Source of the DNA: CAZGCA01 sp964524145
GTDB taxonomy: Bacteria > Hydrogenedentota > CAZGCA01
Length of the DNA: 64,000 bases
Direction: 5' to 3'
Assembly: GCA_964524145.1 (NCBI GenBank)
Contig: CAZGCA010000001.1
Location: forward strand, 1 to 64,000
Shown: positions 52,216 through 60,082 of the stretch, piece after piece
Layout of the letters: each line of letters begins with the position of its first letter
Position numbering within the stretch: the stretch's first letter is position 1
The notes under the pieces: model-generated
Database searches by the model: none
The model's input: only the letters and a program-made list of their open reading frames with translations
Told to the model about the DNA's origin: nothing
Made by a program: the position numbers and the translations under genes

Positions 52216-53724
52216 TTGCACGCGATAGACTGGATTCTGGTTACGGTATACGTGGCCTTTGTGCTGGGCGCGGGATTCCTGACGCGACGGTTCATCGGCG
52301 GCTTGGCGGACTACCTTGTTGCGGGCCGCGGGCTTAAGACCCATCTTGCCATCGCCACGCTTTCAGCAACGGAACTCGGCCTCGTAACCGTCATGTACCA
52401 GGCCGAAGAAGGGTACGTGAACGGCCTTTCGGCGTTCACCATCGGGCTGATCGCGTGCGCGGCATACTTCTTCGTCGGTGCGAGCGGATTCATCATCAAG
52501 GGATTGCGCCAGTTCCGAGTGATGACCATCCCCGAGTTCTACGAGGTTCGGTATTCGCGCGGGATACGCGTGATTGGCGCCTTGGTGCTGACGGCATCCG
52601 GCGTGCTCAATATGGGCATGTTTGTATATATCGGCGGCCTGTTTCTCGTTACGGTGATGGGGATCGACCCACAATACCTGCCCCATACGATGACCGTATT
52701 GATGGCCGTCGTTCTTCTCTACACGATACTGGGGGGCATGGTCGGCGTCGTACTCACCGATTACGTCCAGTTCGTTATCATGGCCATCGGAGGCGGGCTG
52801 GCTACTTATTTCGCCGTGCGTGCCGTCGGGTGGGACAATATGGTTTCCGTGCTCAGCGTTGAGAAAGGCGAGGCGGCATTCAATCCGGTCGCGTCGACTC
52901 ACCTCAAGTACGGTTGGTCGTTCATCTTCTGGCAGATATTCGTGCAACTCGGCGCGGCAGCGCTCTGGCCGCCGTCAACGACGCGGGCGCTCAGCACCGA
53001 CTCGCCGTCTACGACCAGGAAAGCGTTCGCCGTAGCCGGGTTAACCTTCATGGGGCGTGCCGTACTGCCCATGGTGTGGGGCATCGCCGCGTTCGTGTGG
53101 CTGACACAGAAAGGCCTCGCGGGACAGCTTGGGTCGAACCTCGAGGGCATGCCGCAGTTCATGCGCGAGATCTTGCCCGCCGGAATCCTCGGGCTCGTCA
53201 CTGCGGGGATGTTGGCAGCCTTCATGAGCACGCACGACAGCTACCTTTTGTGCTGGAGTTCCGTGATCACGCAGGATATCATAGCTCCGCTCTGGCGCAA
53301 ACCCATCTCGCCGAAATCGAGAATACTCATCACCCGGATAACCATTGTGGTCCTCGGAATCTTTCTCGTGGTGTGGGGGCTGTGGTTCAAATTGCCGGAG
53401 ACTGCCTGGCGGTATATGGCGATAACGGGTTCGATGTATACGGCCGGCGCGTTGACCGTCATAGGGTTGGGACTTTACTGGAAGAAATGCAACACAGTCG
53501 GTGCGTATTGCGGGATACTCCTGGGCGGGATACTGCCGGCGACATTTCTGGTTCTGAGCCAGGTCGAGCTGCCGCTGCCGGAGATCCTCGAGGGGTTCAC
53601 AAACTCCGACAAACTGACCGGTCTCAGCTCGTATTTCATCGCGCTTGCGGGAGCGGTCATCGGATCGCTGGTGACCCAGAAGAGCCATCCGCCCAAGAGC
53701 GCGAAACCGGTCGAGGAGGGATAG
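52216..53724 (+). CDS. Sodium:solute symporter (SSS family)
   Basis: 502 residues with a TTG start at 52216, supported by GAGGAG five bases upstream. About 13 membrane spans are visible. SSS-typical stretches include DYLVAGRGLKTHLAIATLSATELG, VMTIPEFYEVRYSRGIR, YTILGGMVGVVLTDYVQF and AFMSTHDSYLLCWSSVITQDI. It imports a sugar, organic acid, amino acid or similar solute with sodium. Its position directly after two secreted paralogues suggests it takes up their product. A small accessory protein gene follows. Confidence 0.93.
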   Translation: MHAIDWILVTVYVAFVLGAGFLTRRFIGGLADYLVAGRGLKTHLAIATLSATELGLVTVMYQAEEGYVNGLSAFTIGLIACAAYFFVGASGFIIKGLRQFRVMTIPEFYEVRYSRGIRVIGALVLTASGVLNMGMFVYIGGLFLVTVMGIDPQYLPHTMTVLMAVVLLYTILGGMVGVVLTDYVQFVIMAIGGGLATYFAVRAVGWDNMVSVLSVEKGEAAFNPVASTHLKYGWSFIFWQIFVQLGAAALWPPSTTRALSTDSPSTTRKAFAVAGLTFMGRAVLPMVWGIAAFVWLTQKGLAGQLGSNLEGMPQFMREILPAGILGLVTAGMLAAFMSTHDSYLLCWSSVITQDIIAPLWRKPISPKSRILITRITIVVLGIFLVVWGLWFKLPETAWRYMAITGSMYTAGALTVIGLGLYWKKCNTVGAYCGILLGGILPATFLVLSQVELPLPEILEGFTNSDKLTGLSSYFIALAGAVIGSLVTQKSHPPKSAKPVEEG

Positions 53725-53729
53725 AACAC

Positions 53730-53882
53730 ATGGCAGGCTGGGCCGTTTTCTGGAAGCTGGTCTTCTTCGTCAGCATCGGGCTCTTCTTCGCCGTCGCAGC
53801 CGTCGTGGCGGTGAGAGGGTTCGTCGATCTCATCGAGATGTTCTCGCGCCTCAAGGACATGACCCACGACCACGATAGATAG
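53730..53882 (+). CDS. Small symporter accessory membrane protein
   Basis: 50 residues: AGWAVFWKLVFFVSIGLFFAV begins a membrane span of about 25 residues, then a conserved-looking FVDLIEMFSRLKDM amphipathic tail and DHDR end. It starts 5 bp after the symporter stop, with GAGGAGG upstream. Tiny proteins of this form are commonly encoded right after SSS transporters and are thought to be accessory subunits. Confidence 0.8.
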   Translation: MAGWAVFWKLVFFVSIGLFFAVAAVVAVRGFVDLIEMFSRLKDMTHDHDR

Positions 53883-54322
53883 CTTCGTAGCGTAGACTCA
53901 CGAGATCTCCGCGGCAATTCTCCCACAACCACTTACCACGCGCTGGCGCACAACAGCCCCAAAGCCCCTTTTCCAGAGGCCTTGATGGGGGGTTCGAATA
54001 CCTTGTCCGCAACAGTCCCGTCATTTTTCCGAGCCTAGCCTGCCAGAATCGTGTCCGAAGAACGTTATGTGTAGTACAGAAATGGTCGGTTTCAAGCAGA
54101 GACTTAGTACAGAGATTTGGGGGAACGCCCTTCTCCTTATCGTATGCGCGTTGGAGATGCGTTGACTTCTGGATTGTATTGTGTGAGAATTGGGTGTAGT
54201 GCAAAGGCATTGGGATAGGGGACAGCAATAGTGAACAGGGCTGATGGCGCATTCCGGGTTCTTGCCAATGTGGCGGCTCGGCGGCAAGTGCGCGGGCGGC
54301 ATTCCTGCGGAGGGCCTTTTCA
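53883..54322. other. Gene-free stretch upstream of the restriction-modification genes
   Basis: A 440-bp stretch with no convincing gene on either strand. A candidate promoter lies at 54162-54190. Base composition shifts to lower GC here, consistent with an island boundary. Confidence 0.5.
54162..54190 (+). promoter_or_regulatory. Candidate promoter for the HNH/methyltransferase genes
   Basis: TTGACT (54162-54167), 17-bp spacer, GAGAAT (54185-54190), 133 bp before the HNH start. The -10 box is weak. Confidence 0.35.
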
Positions 54323-55171
54323 ATGGGACGCATAGCGGAAAACATAGAATACAAGCGGTTTCTTGACTGGTGCAAGAAAAACAAGAATGACCTGGCAAAC
54401 AGGGCTAGTGAGATTGCTGAGAACAGAGACAATAGCAATCGAACAGGCCACTTGTATCGAGGCTACCTTGCCGCCGTGCATTTTCTGAGTGAATATCCCA
54501 GCGTTCACGAGTGGCTGAAAAAGCAGCGACTGAGCTCCCGCCAGCCGGTCAATGTTAACGAAATGACCTTTTCGAAGCCTTGGTCTGAATTCATGCGAAG
54601 AGAGAGTAAGAAACATGCGGTACTTAGAAATATCTTGCCAAAACAATATGGTGGTGAGACAACCAGCGGGGGAGGCGGGGCCTACCCTTTCAAAGTAGCA
54701 CTGCGCTTAGCTGCCGAGTTCGTACCTCTCTCCGATGAGGGCGAAGCATCATTACCAGCTAAGTACAGAATGGTCAGAAAGAAGGAGTTTGACCGTGACT
54801 ATCCAGAGGTCAACAGGTTGAAAAAGCGATATGGTTTCAGGTGCCAAGTATGTCAGAACACCATATCCCTAGGGGGTGGTAAATTCTATTCCGAAGCCCA
54901 CCACTTGAGGCCCCTAGGAAGACAACACAAAGGCCCTGCAGATATCGCGAACGTAGTCATTCTCTGCCCGCAGCACCACGCAGAATTTGACTTCTTCTTA
55001 TTCGCCATCCTTGACTACAAGGGGAAGAGCCGGAGGCTCGAGCACATGCTTAGAGATTTGGGGACTCATGAGAACCGACTCTTGACGAATCACAAGATTG
55101 GCCCGGAGTTTGTGGACTACGTGACAGAGCAGTATCTCACCCGATATGATCGACTAGAAGGGGAAGCGTAA
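54323..55171 (+). CDS. HNH endonuclease, likely restriction enzyme
   Basis: 282 residues with GGAGG nine bases upstream. The C-terminal HNH/beta-beta-alpha-metal domain (about 175-235) shows the zinc-knuckle CQVCQNTI, EAHHLRPLG with the catalytic His pair, IANVVILCPQHHAEFDF with Asn and the second Cys-x2-His. The N-terminal part is helical with no recognised domain and may recognise DNA. The DNA methyltransferase gene begins 13 bp later, which makes a type II-like restriction-modification pair the best reading. No controller protein gene is seen. Confidence 0.85.
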   Translation: MGRIAENIEYKRFLDWCKKNKNDLANRASEIAENRDNSNRTGHLYRGYLAAVHFLSEYPSVHEWLKKQRLSSRQPVNVNEMTFSKPWSEFMRRESKKHAVLRNILPKQYGGETTSGGGGAYPFKVALRLAAEFVPLSDEGEASLPAKYRMVRKKEFDRDYPEVNRLKKRYGFRCQVCQNTISLGGGKFYSEAHHLRPLGRQHKGPADIANVVILCPQHHAEFDFFLFAILDYKGKSRRLEHMLRDLGTHENRLLTNHKIGPEFVDYVTEQYLTRYDRLEGEA

Positions 55172-55184
55172 TGGGGAAGACCGA

Positions 55185-56615
55185 ATGTACTTGATACAGA
55201 CTTCCCAGGTGCTTCGCCAGTTCAAGCGTTCTGACCCGGTTCACGCATTGGTACGAGATGACTGCAGGAAGGTGATTACGAAATGTCCTCCAGGCTCTGT
55301 AGCCTTGGTACATACAAGCCCCCCGTACAACATCAACCGGAACTACAAAGGGTTTCGAGACTCGAGCGCAATTGAGGAATATAGATCATTCCTCTCGGAC
55401 GTGTTGGGTGCGATGGCAGTAGCACTCAGACCGGGTGGCTCCGTTTTCTGGCAAACGGGGTACACAACGCGTAATGATGAGAAGAGCAATACGGGAACGG
55501 GCCGCATCGTTCCACTGGATTCCTTGGTGTTGCCCATCTTTGAGGAACTCGGTTTCATTCTCTGGGACAGGATAATCTGGAACTATTTCGGTAGCATGGC
55601 CTTTAAGAGCAAGTTCACTAATAGGCACGAAACGATCCTGTGGTTCGTTAAAGATGGTGGTCATCCAACGCAGCCCATCTTCAACGTGGACGCGGTCCGC
55701 GAAAGATCAGTCTCCTATGACGGGCGCAACCACATTCTCGGAAGAAACCCCGGAAATGTCTGGCAGGCACAACGCGTTGCGTACGGATCTACCGGCCAAA
55801 CGAGCCATATCGCGGTGTTTCCGGAGGAGGTTTCCGAGAAGATCATTCGGTGCTGCTCGGCCGAAGGGGAGCTCGTTGTGGACCCGTTCGCCGGGAGTGG
55901 TACCACCTGCAAGGCAGCCCTCACCTTGGGAAGACAGTTCTTGGGTTGCGAAATCTCCGAGCCTTACGCGAATGAGGCGAACGAACGCCTCGGTTTGTGG
56001 GCCTCTAGGGAAGTGGACAATCTTGCGCTGGGGATCATTGTAATCTATGGGTTCCGTAGGAAACTCGGGACTCTCGCCCTAGGTGAGCTCCAAATGCTCT
56101 TGGAGGCCGCCGGTGCTGGCGGATTCGAGGCACGCCTGCGGGACGTGCAGAACGCGGTTGCTGAAATAGTGACGGCCAACCGAGTGACTCGATCCTTGAA
56201 GCGCAGGAAGTACGAGCTTTGGGAGAAATACGACCACCTCATTGATGATTATGACCCGACGGATCCGATCATCGCAGCTGACCAGGCGCTTTCCTTCTGT
56301 TTTGCTCATCGGAAGCGCTGGAACGGGGTGAAACGGTATCTCTCAGCAGGGCTTGTGCTGAGGGACCTATGCGAAGAAGTGCTAGGGGTTTCTGAGCAGC
56401 GTCGCAGGGCGTTCCTGCGGGACTTATGTGCGGGCGCTCCAACTCGCTTCAGACTTTCGAGAACCTCAGTTGAACTTCTGAGAACTGACTCAGGACTTGG
56501 TTGTGATAAGCCTCTGGTTTGGTCATCCAACACGTCCGGCACGGGGCGTGTCGCGTTTGATCAGGCCCCCGGGACCAAAAGGAAGAAGCCAGATCAGCAG
56601 GATTTGCCGCTGTGA
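55185..56615 (+). CDS. Beta-class DNA methyltransferase (N4-cytosine/N6-adenine) with a C-terminal extension
   Basis: 476 residues, ATG after GGGGAAGACC. The catalytic motif TSPPYN (near residue 45) precedes the SAM-binding motif DPFAGSGTTCKAAL (near 231), the beta-class order. SPPY allows an N4-C or N6-A target. Residues about 280-476 are not part of the usual domain: a helical stretch (RSLKRRKYELWEKYDHLIDD) and a basic C-terminus with GTKRKKPDQQDLPL. That extension may carry target recognition or contact the partner nuclease. It protects host DNA from the HNH enzyme. Confidence 0.92.
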   Translation: MYLIQTSQVLRQFKRSDPVHALVRDDCRKVITKCPPGSVALVHTSPPYNINRNYKGFRDSSAIEEYRSFLSDVLGAMAVALRPGGSVFWQTGYTTRNDEKSNTGTGRIVPLDSLVLPIFEELGFILWDRIIWNYFGSMAFKSKFTNRHETILWFVKDGGHPTQPIFNVDAVRERSVSYDGRNHILGRNPGNVWQAQRVAYGSTGQTSHIAVFPEEVSEKIIRCCSAEGELVVDPFAGSGTTCKAALTLGRQFLGCEISEPYANEANERLGLWASREVDNLALGIIVIYGFRRKLGTLALGELQMLLEAAGAGGFEARLRDVQNAVAEIVTANRVTRSLKRRKYELWEKYDHLIDDYDPTDPIIAADQALSFCFAHRKRWNGVKRYLSAGLVLRDLCEEVLGVSEQRRRAFLRDLCAGAPTRFRLSRTSVELLRTDSGLGCDKPLVWSSNTSGTGRVAFDQAPGTKRKKPDQQDLPL

Positions 56616-56789
56616 TTGTGGGGGTGTCGAAGCTATTGTTAGCTATTGGGTTGTGAAGCGGGCGCAAAAAAAGTGCTACATTTCGGGCTTCGGCGGTGCA
56701 TATATTGGGTGGGGTGTGTGCGAACGCACAGATAGCGAAACGACAGCAGAGATTTGGAAAATACCGCAAGCCTCATAGCCGCAATAGGC

Positions 56790-56818
56790 TTGACAAAAAA
56801 GGGGGCTAGGAGTAATAT
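56790..56818 (+). promoter_or_regulatory. sigma-70 promoter of the PIN toxin pair
   Basis: TTGACA (56790-56795), 17-bp spacer, TAATAT (56813-56818), 165 bp before the start at 56983. Confidence 0.6.
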
Positions 56819-56881
56819 GCGTCAAGAAGGAGGGGATAACCCAGGGGCAAAAAGAATGTCCTATACAACGGCCTAGACATC

Positions 56882-56904
56882 TTGTGTTATAATTGTGTTA
56901 TAAT
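56882..56904 (+). repeat. 11-bp direct repeat containing two TATAAT boxes
   Basis: TTGTGTTATAA occurs twice head-to-tail (56882-56892, 56893-56903), giving two TATAAT hexamers 11 bp apart, downstream of the TTGACA promoter and 80 bp before the PIN-partner gene. It may be a second promoter or an operator for autoregulation. The remainder of 56616-56982 holds no gene. Confidence 0.5.
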
Positions 56905-56982
56905 TCAGGAGGCATCGTTGTCGTGTGTTGATGCGCATGCTGGTGATGCTGTGAAGGTCGAAATCATCGGACGGAGGCGTCT

Positions 56983-57918
56983 ATGAGTAGGCAATGGGTG
57001 GACATCGCAAAACTCGTCTTCAAAGGAGAGCGGTTTCGCGATCATGCATTGGATCTTACGGCCATTGTGGAGATGGGCCAATTTCAGAAGTTGGTGGCCG
57101 AGACGGCGAAGGCTCTCTGGCGCAAGGCCAATCCCGACCGTGATCGGCTTCCGGGCCATTTCCAAGAGCGCACGCGCCTGTATGTTCGCAGAATCGAGGA
57201 AGGGAGCGCGGCAGTTCCTTTAGAAGCCTGTATAGAAGAAGAACCGCAGCGGGAACTATTTCAAGAAGAGCCCACTGGCGCTATCGAGCTAAACGAGGCG
57301 GTTCGCTTGAGCTTACGGGTTTTCGGGGCCGCCTCGATGGACAGAACGCTACCAAGGGATTTTCCGGAAGAACTGCTCCCGGAGTATGCGCGATTTGGTG
57401 AATCTTTGGAGGAGAACGAGGCTATCGAGGTGATTGGGCCCGGAGAGCCCCCGACTCCCGTCACGCGAGTCTCGCGCAAACGTCTGGCAACCCTTGTCTT
57501 GTTGAGCAAGCCCGTTGAGGAACCCCGCGAAGGACCTGTCGACATCACGGGCGAGGTATTGGAGGCAGACATTCGACAGCGGCGTTTTCAGGTGTGGCGA
57601 GATGAGAATACATGCATTAAGGTGGAATTCACGCCAGCACAGGAAGACGTGGTAACCCATGCCCTTCGAGATCATGAAACAGTCCGGCTTCGAGTGATTG
57701 GTCGAGGCCAGTTGTCCAGCACTGGTGAACTTAAAGGCATCAAGGCCGTGGAAGACTTGCAGATTCGTCCGACGGCAGAGATGACATATGACGCGTCAGC
57801 CCCCGCCATTGAGGCTGTCTTGCAGAAGTTGGCTAGCGAAGTTCCAGACGAGGAATGGGAACGGCTACCGACGGATCTCATTGACAATCTTGATCACTAT
57901 CTCTACGGCACACCCTAG
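56983..57918 (+). CDS. Large PIN-toxin partner, putative antitoxin, unknown family
   Basis: 311 residues, with CGGAGGCGTCT before the ATG. The stop is 2 bp before the PIN gene, so the two are coupled. I do not recognise the family. The N-terminal 100 residues (GERFRDHALDLTAIVEMGQF, ETAKALWRKANPDRDRLPGH) look helical. The middle holds long acidic runs (EACIEEEPQRELFQEE). A beta-rich C-terminal part (VEFTPAQEDVVTHALRD, VRLRVIGRGQLSSTGELKGI) resembles no antitoxin DNA-binding domain I know. VapB antitoxins are usually 70-100 residues. It may be an antitoxin with an added sensing domain, or a nuclease cofactor. Confidence 0.7.
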   Translation: MSRQWVDIAKLVFKGERFRDHALDLTAIVEMGQFQKLVAETAKALWRKANPDRDRLPGHFQERTRLYVRRIEEGSAAVPLEACIEEEPQRELFQEEPTGAIELNEAVRLSLRVFGAASMDRTLPRDFPEELLPEYARFGESLEENEAIEVIGPGEPPTPVTRVSRKRLATLVLLSKPVEEPREGPVDITGEVLEADIRQRRFQVWRDENTCIKVEFTPAQEDVVTHALRDHETVRLRVIGRGQLSSTGELKGIKAVEDLQIRPTAEMTYDASAPAIEAVLQKLASEVPDEEWERLPTDLIDNLDHYLYGTP

Positions 57919-57920
57919 AA

Positions 57921-58337
57921 ATGACAGCTGTCTTTGTAGACACCGACTATTGGATCGCCGTGGTAAAGCCAAATGATCAATGGAAAGACCCTGCCGATCG
58001 GGCTAAGCGGTCACTTGGGCAGGTGCGCCTCCTAACAACAGACGAAGTTCTGGCTGAGTTTCTCAATGCATTGGGTAAGTATGGTGGCTATCTTCGGACG
58101 CAGGCTGTAGAGATGGTACGCGCCATCAATAAGAACGCCAACATCACTGTCGTTCCTCAATCCCGAGATTCATTTGTTCGTGGGTTGGCGACTTATGAAA
58201 ACCGCTCGGATAAGGACTATTCCCTTACTGACTGCATATCGTTCAATACAATGAAGGCTCAGGGAATCCAAAAAGTTCTGTCACACGACCACCACTTCCA
58301 GCAGGAAAGCTTTGTCCCGCTGATATGCAAGGAGTAG
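57921..58337 (+). CDS. PIN-domain ribonuclease (VapC-like toxin)
   Basis: 138 residues. The PIN fold's acidic residues are visible: Asp in FVDTDYWIAVV, Glu in TDEVLAEFLNALG, Asp in DYSLTDCISFNTM and a C-terminal SHDHHFQQE. VapC-type toxins cleave tRNA or rRNA. The partner gene upstream is unusually long. Codon use is less GC-biased than in core genes. Confidence 0.85.
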   Translation: MTAVFVDTDYWIAVVKPNDQWKDPADRAKRSLGQVRLLTTDEVLAEFLNALGKYGGYLRTQAVEMVRAINKNANITVVPQSRDSFVRGLATYENRSDKDYSLTDCISFNTMKAQGIQKVLSHDHHFQQESFVPLICKE

Positions 58338-58362
58338 AGACCCAGGTGATCCTGGATGATAA

Positions 58363-58521
58363 TCACCCCGGCGCTCTGCCAAGTATTTCCACCAATTCCT
58401 CAATCGAAAAGACTGCAAAGCAATCCCCTGCGTAAACCGCCACGCATTGCTCTAGTTTGAGCACCGCCTCCCGTATCCTTGCAACCGATGCGTTATAGGG
58501 CTTCTTGCTCCAGTGGTTCAC
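58363..58521 (-). CDS. Possible small protein, unknown function
   Basis: A 52-codon frame with GTG start at 58521 and TGA at 58363, converging on the PIN gene. Its sequence (KKPYNASVARIREAVLKLEQ, FAVFSIEELVEILGRAPG) looks like an alpha-helical folded product, but there is no clear ribosome site. A preceding open frame ends in KWAPNGHQG just before it, reminiscent of tyrosine-recombinase C-termini, so this may be part of a decayed integrative element. Confidence 0.3.
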   Translation of the reverse strand: MNHWSKKPYNASVARIREAVLKLEQCVAVYAGDCFAVFSIEELVEILGRAPG

Positions 58522-58965
58522 TTACCCCTGGTGCCCATTTGGTGCCCACTTCAGAGAGAAACCGGGGCGTAACAGAGACAACAGGGTACAACAGGGATGC
58601 GGCGGAAACCCGCACAGACACAGCGTTTCGCGCTAAGTTGGGGGTATACACATAATTACAGAAACAGGGCTTAAACGACTCACGAAATCGAACCCGCCAA
58701 GCGGCAGTACGGAAGACAGTCCTATCAGGGCACCGGGACGGATTGCCATCTTGACTTGCTCAGCGGATGCCTGCTGCAACCGTCTCGGGTGATTTGGCCC
58801 CAAGTAGGTAGTTATTGCGGTTACAATGGCAGACATGACGTTCAGTTCTGTGAACATTTGCCTGGTTCAACCAAGACCAATAGGGCGAGATCCCTGAATC
58901 GTAGCGTGCGTAACAGGTGTTATTGCAGCAGGTTGCAGCCGTCAGATGCCGTTACATCCGATTCA
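58522..58965. other. Gene-free stretch, possible remnant of an integrative element
   Basis: The stretch holds the near-direct repeat TGGTGCCCATT/TGGTGCCCACT (58529-58550) and CAACAGGG words around 58580-58600. I see no intact gene; a minus-strand frame at 58633-58857 lacks family features. Confidence 0.35.
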
Positions 58966-58981
58966 TGGCACGCTGGTTGCT
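58966..58981 (+). promoter_or_regulatory. sigma-54 (-24/-12) promoter of the PEP-CTERM gene
   Basis: TGGCACGCTGGTTGCT matches the sigma-54 consensus exactly at TGGCACG-N4-TTGCT, with GG and GC 10 nt apart. Transcription would begin near 58992, leaving a leader of about 95 nt. An upstream activator would be needed. The inverted words GCTGCAACC (58773-58781) and GGTTGCAGC (58931-58939) are possible enhancer half-sites. Confidence 0.85.
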
Positions 58982-59086
58982 TAATGACAGCTGGTTTCTT
59001 TGATGCCCCGGTAGGGGCGAAACAGCGTGAAGATCAACGAGAGTCGGATTTAGACAACAGCAGGAAGGTGTAAAGGAGAGAGAAGG

Positions 59087-59833
59087 ATGGCTGCAATCAG
59101 ACGAATGCGTGCAGCGTTGGTAGTGGGAGCACTGGTCACGGTCGGCGTTTTGCTTGGCGCAACCCCGGCGAGTGCGTACGACATATCCATCGACAACGTG
59201 AGGTTCTACATACCTGCGACCCGCGACGATGTGATCGCTACGCCGATCACGAGCGGTTCGAACACGCCGATCAACTCGCCGGACAGCTTTTACGTGGGGC
59301 CTCAGAGCTCGACGTCAGGCAGCCTGCGGTTTAGTCTGGATTTCTCGGCCCAGTTGGACGCGCTGTACCCGCCGAACGGCGCCGTGGATTTGAGTTCGGG
59401 AGCGCTGACCGTGAGCTTCGCAGACCTCGACATACTGCCCGATATAATAACCACAGACGTCGAGTTGACCGAGGTGTGCGTCATTACGGCGGACGGCTCG
59501 GTCGAGGTCATCCTTGATTCGGACGCGGGGGCTCCTCCGTATACACCGGCCGGACCGACCGACAACACGCCGATCGCGTTCGAGAATGTACCTCTGAGCC
59601 CGACGGTGCTTGCCATGATCGAGGACGGCGATTTCATGTTGGACTTCTACCTTACGGCGACTGTCGAGAACAACAGACGTTCCAGGGGTATATGCCTGAT
59701 GAATACCGTGGAGAGTGTAGGGGTTGTTGGCCTTGATTTGGAGCCCGTTCCGGAACCCTCGACAATAGTGTTGCTTCTCTCGGGTATTGGCGGTATAATC
59801 GCAAGAGTCAGTCTAAGAAAAGGCAAGGACTAA
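59087..59833 (+). CDS. PEP-CTERM-sorted surface protein
   Basis: 248 residues, ATG after AAAGGAGAGAGAAGG. A signal peptide (VVGALVTVGVLLGATPASA) leads a beta-rich body without Cys pairs (FYIPATRDDVIATPITSGSN, LTVSFADLDILPDI). The C-terminus is a PEP-CTERM tripartite signal: VPEPST, membrane span IVLLLSGIGGIIARV, basic end SLRKGKD. Such proteins are cut and transferred by exosortase (EpsH type) and often belong to the extracellular matrix. Exosortase is not in this window. The promoter is sigma-54 type. Confidence 0.93.
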   Translation: MAAIRRMRAALVVGALVTVGVLLGATPASAYDISIDNVRFYIPATRDDVIATPITSGSNTPINSPDSFYVGPQSSTSGSLRFSLDFSAQLDALYPPNGAVDLSSGALTVSFADLDILPDIITTDVELTEVCVITADGSVEVILDSDAGAPPYTPAGPTDNTPIAFENVPLSPTVLAMIEDGDFMLDFYLTATVENNRRSRGICLMNTVESVGVVGLDLEPVPEPSTIVLLLSGIGGIIARVSLRKGKD

Positions 59834-59950
59834 AACTGAATATAAGAAAAGCGTCGCGCCGGGGTTAGTCAGTCGTCCGCTATGGGATGTGCATGAGACA
59901 GACTAGTTCCCTCCTTAAGGTGCGTCTTCCTTTCTGACCGTACAACCTTC

Positions 59951-59970
59951 AACTGTGTTCTGACACAGTT
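59951..59970. repeat. Perfect 8-bp palindrome with 4-nt loop
   Basis: AACTGTGT-TCTG-ACACAGTT, between the PEP-CTERM and TMTC-like genes. It could be an operator or an RNA hairpin at the 3' end of the PEP-CTERM message. Confidence 0.5.
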
Positions 59971-59993
59971 AGGCGCGACGCTTCCTCCCTGTT

Positions 59994-60041
59994 GAGGGGT
60001 AGCAGGGCCGCATAAGGCTCGGTTACCCCTCGATTTGTTTT
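59994..60041 (+). terminator. Candidate rho-independent terminator
   Basis: GAGGGGTA (59994-60001) and TACCCCTC (60024-60031) form a stem with a long GC-rich loop, followed by GATTTGTTTTT on the plus strand. It would end the PEP-CTERM transcript. Confidence 0.5.
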
Positions 60042-60082
60042 TGCAAGAACGGCGAGCAGTGTAAGTGGTGGGGGGAAACGGC

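Noticed and set aside
53980..54000. GGGGGTTCGAATACC resembling a tRNA T-arm
   Set aside because: No acceptor stem or anticodon arm can be built around it.
53851..54438. A minus-strand ORF filling the gap before the HNH gene
   Set aside because: It overlaps the HNH start, has no ribosome site and no family features, and its composition looks non-coding.
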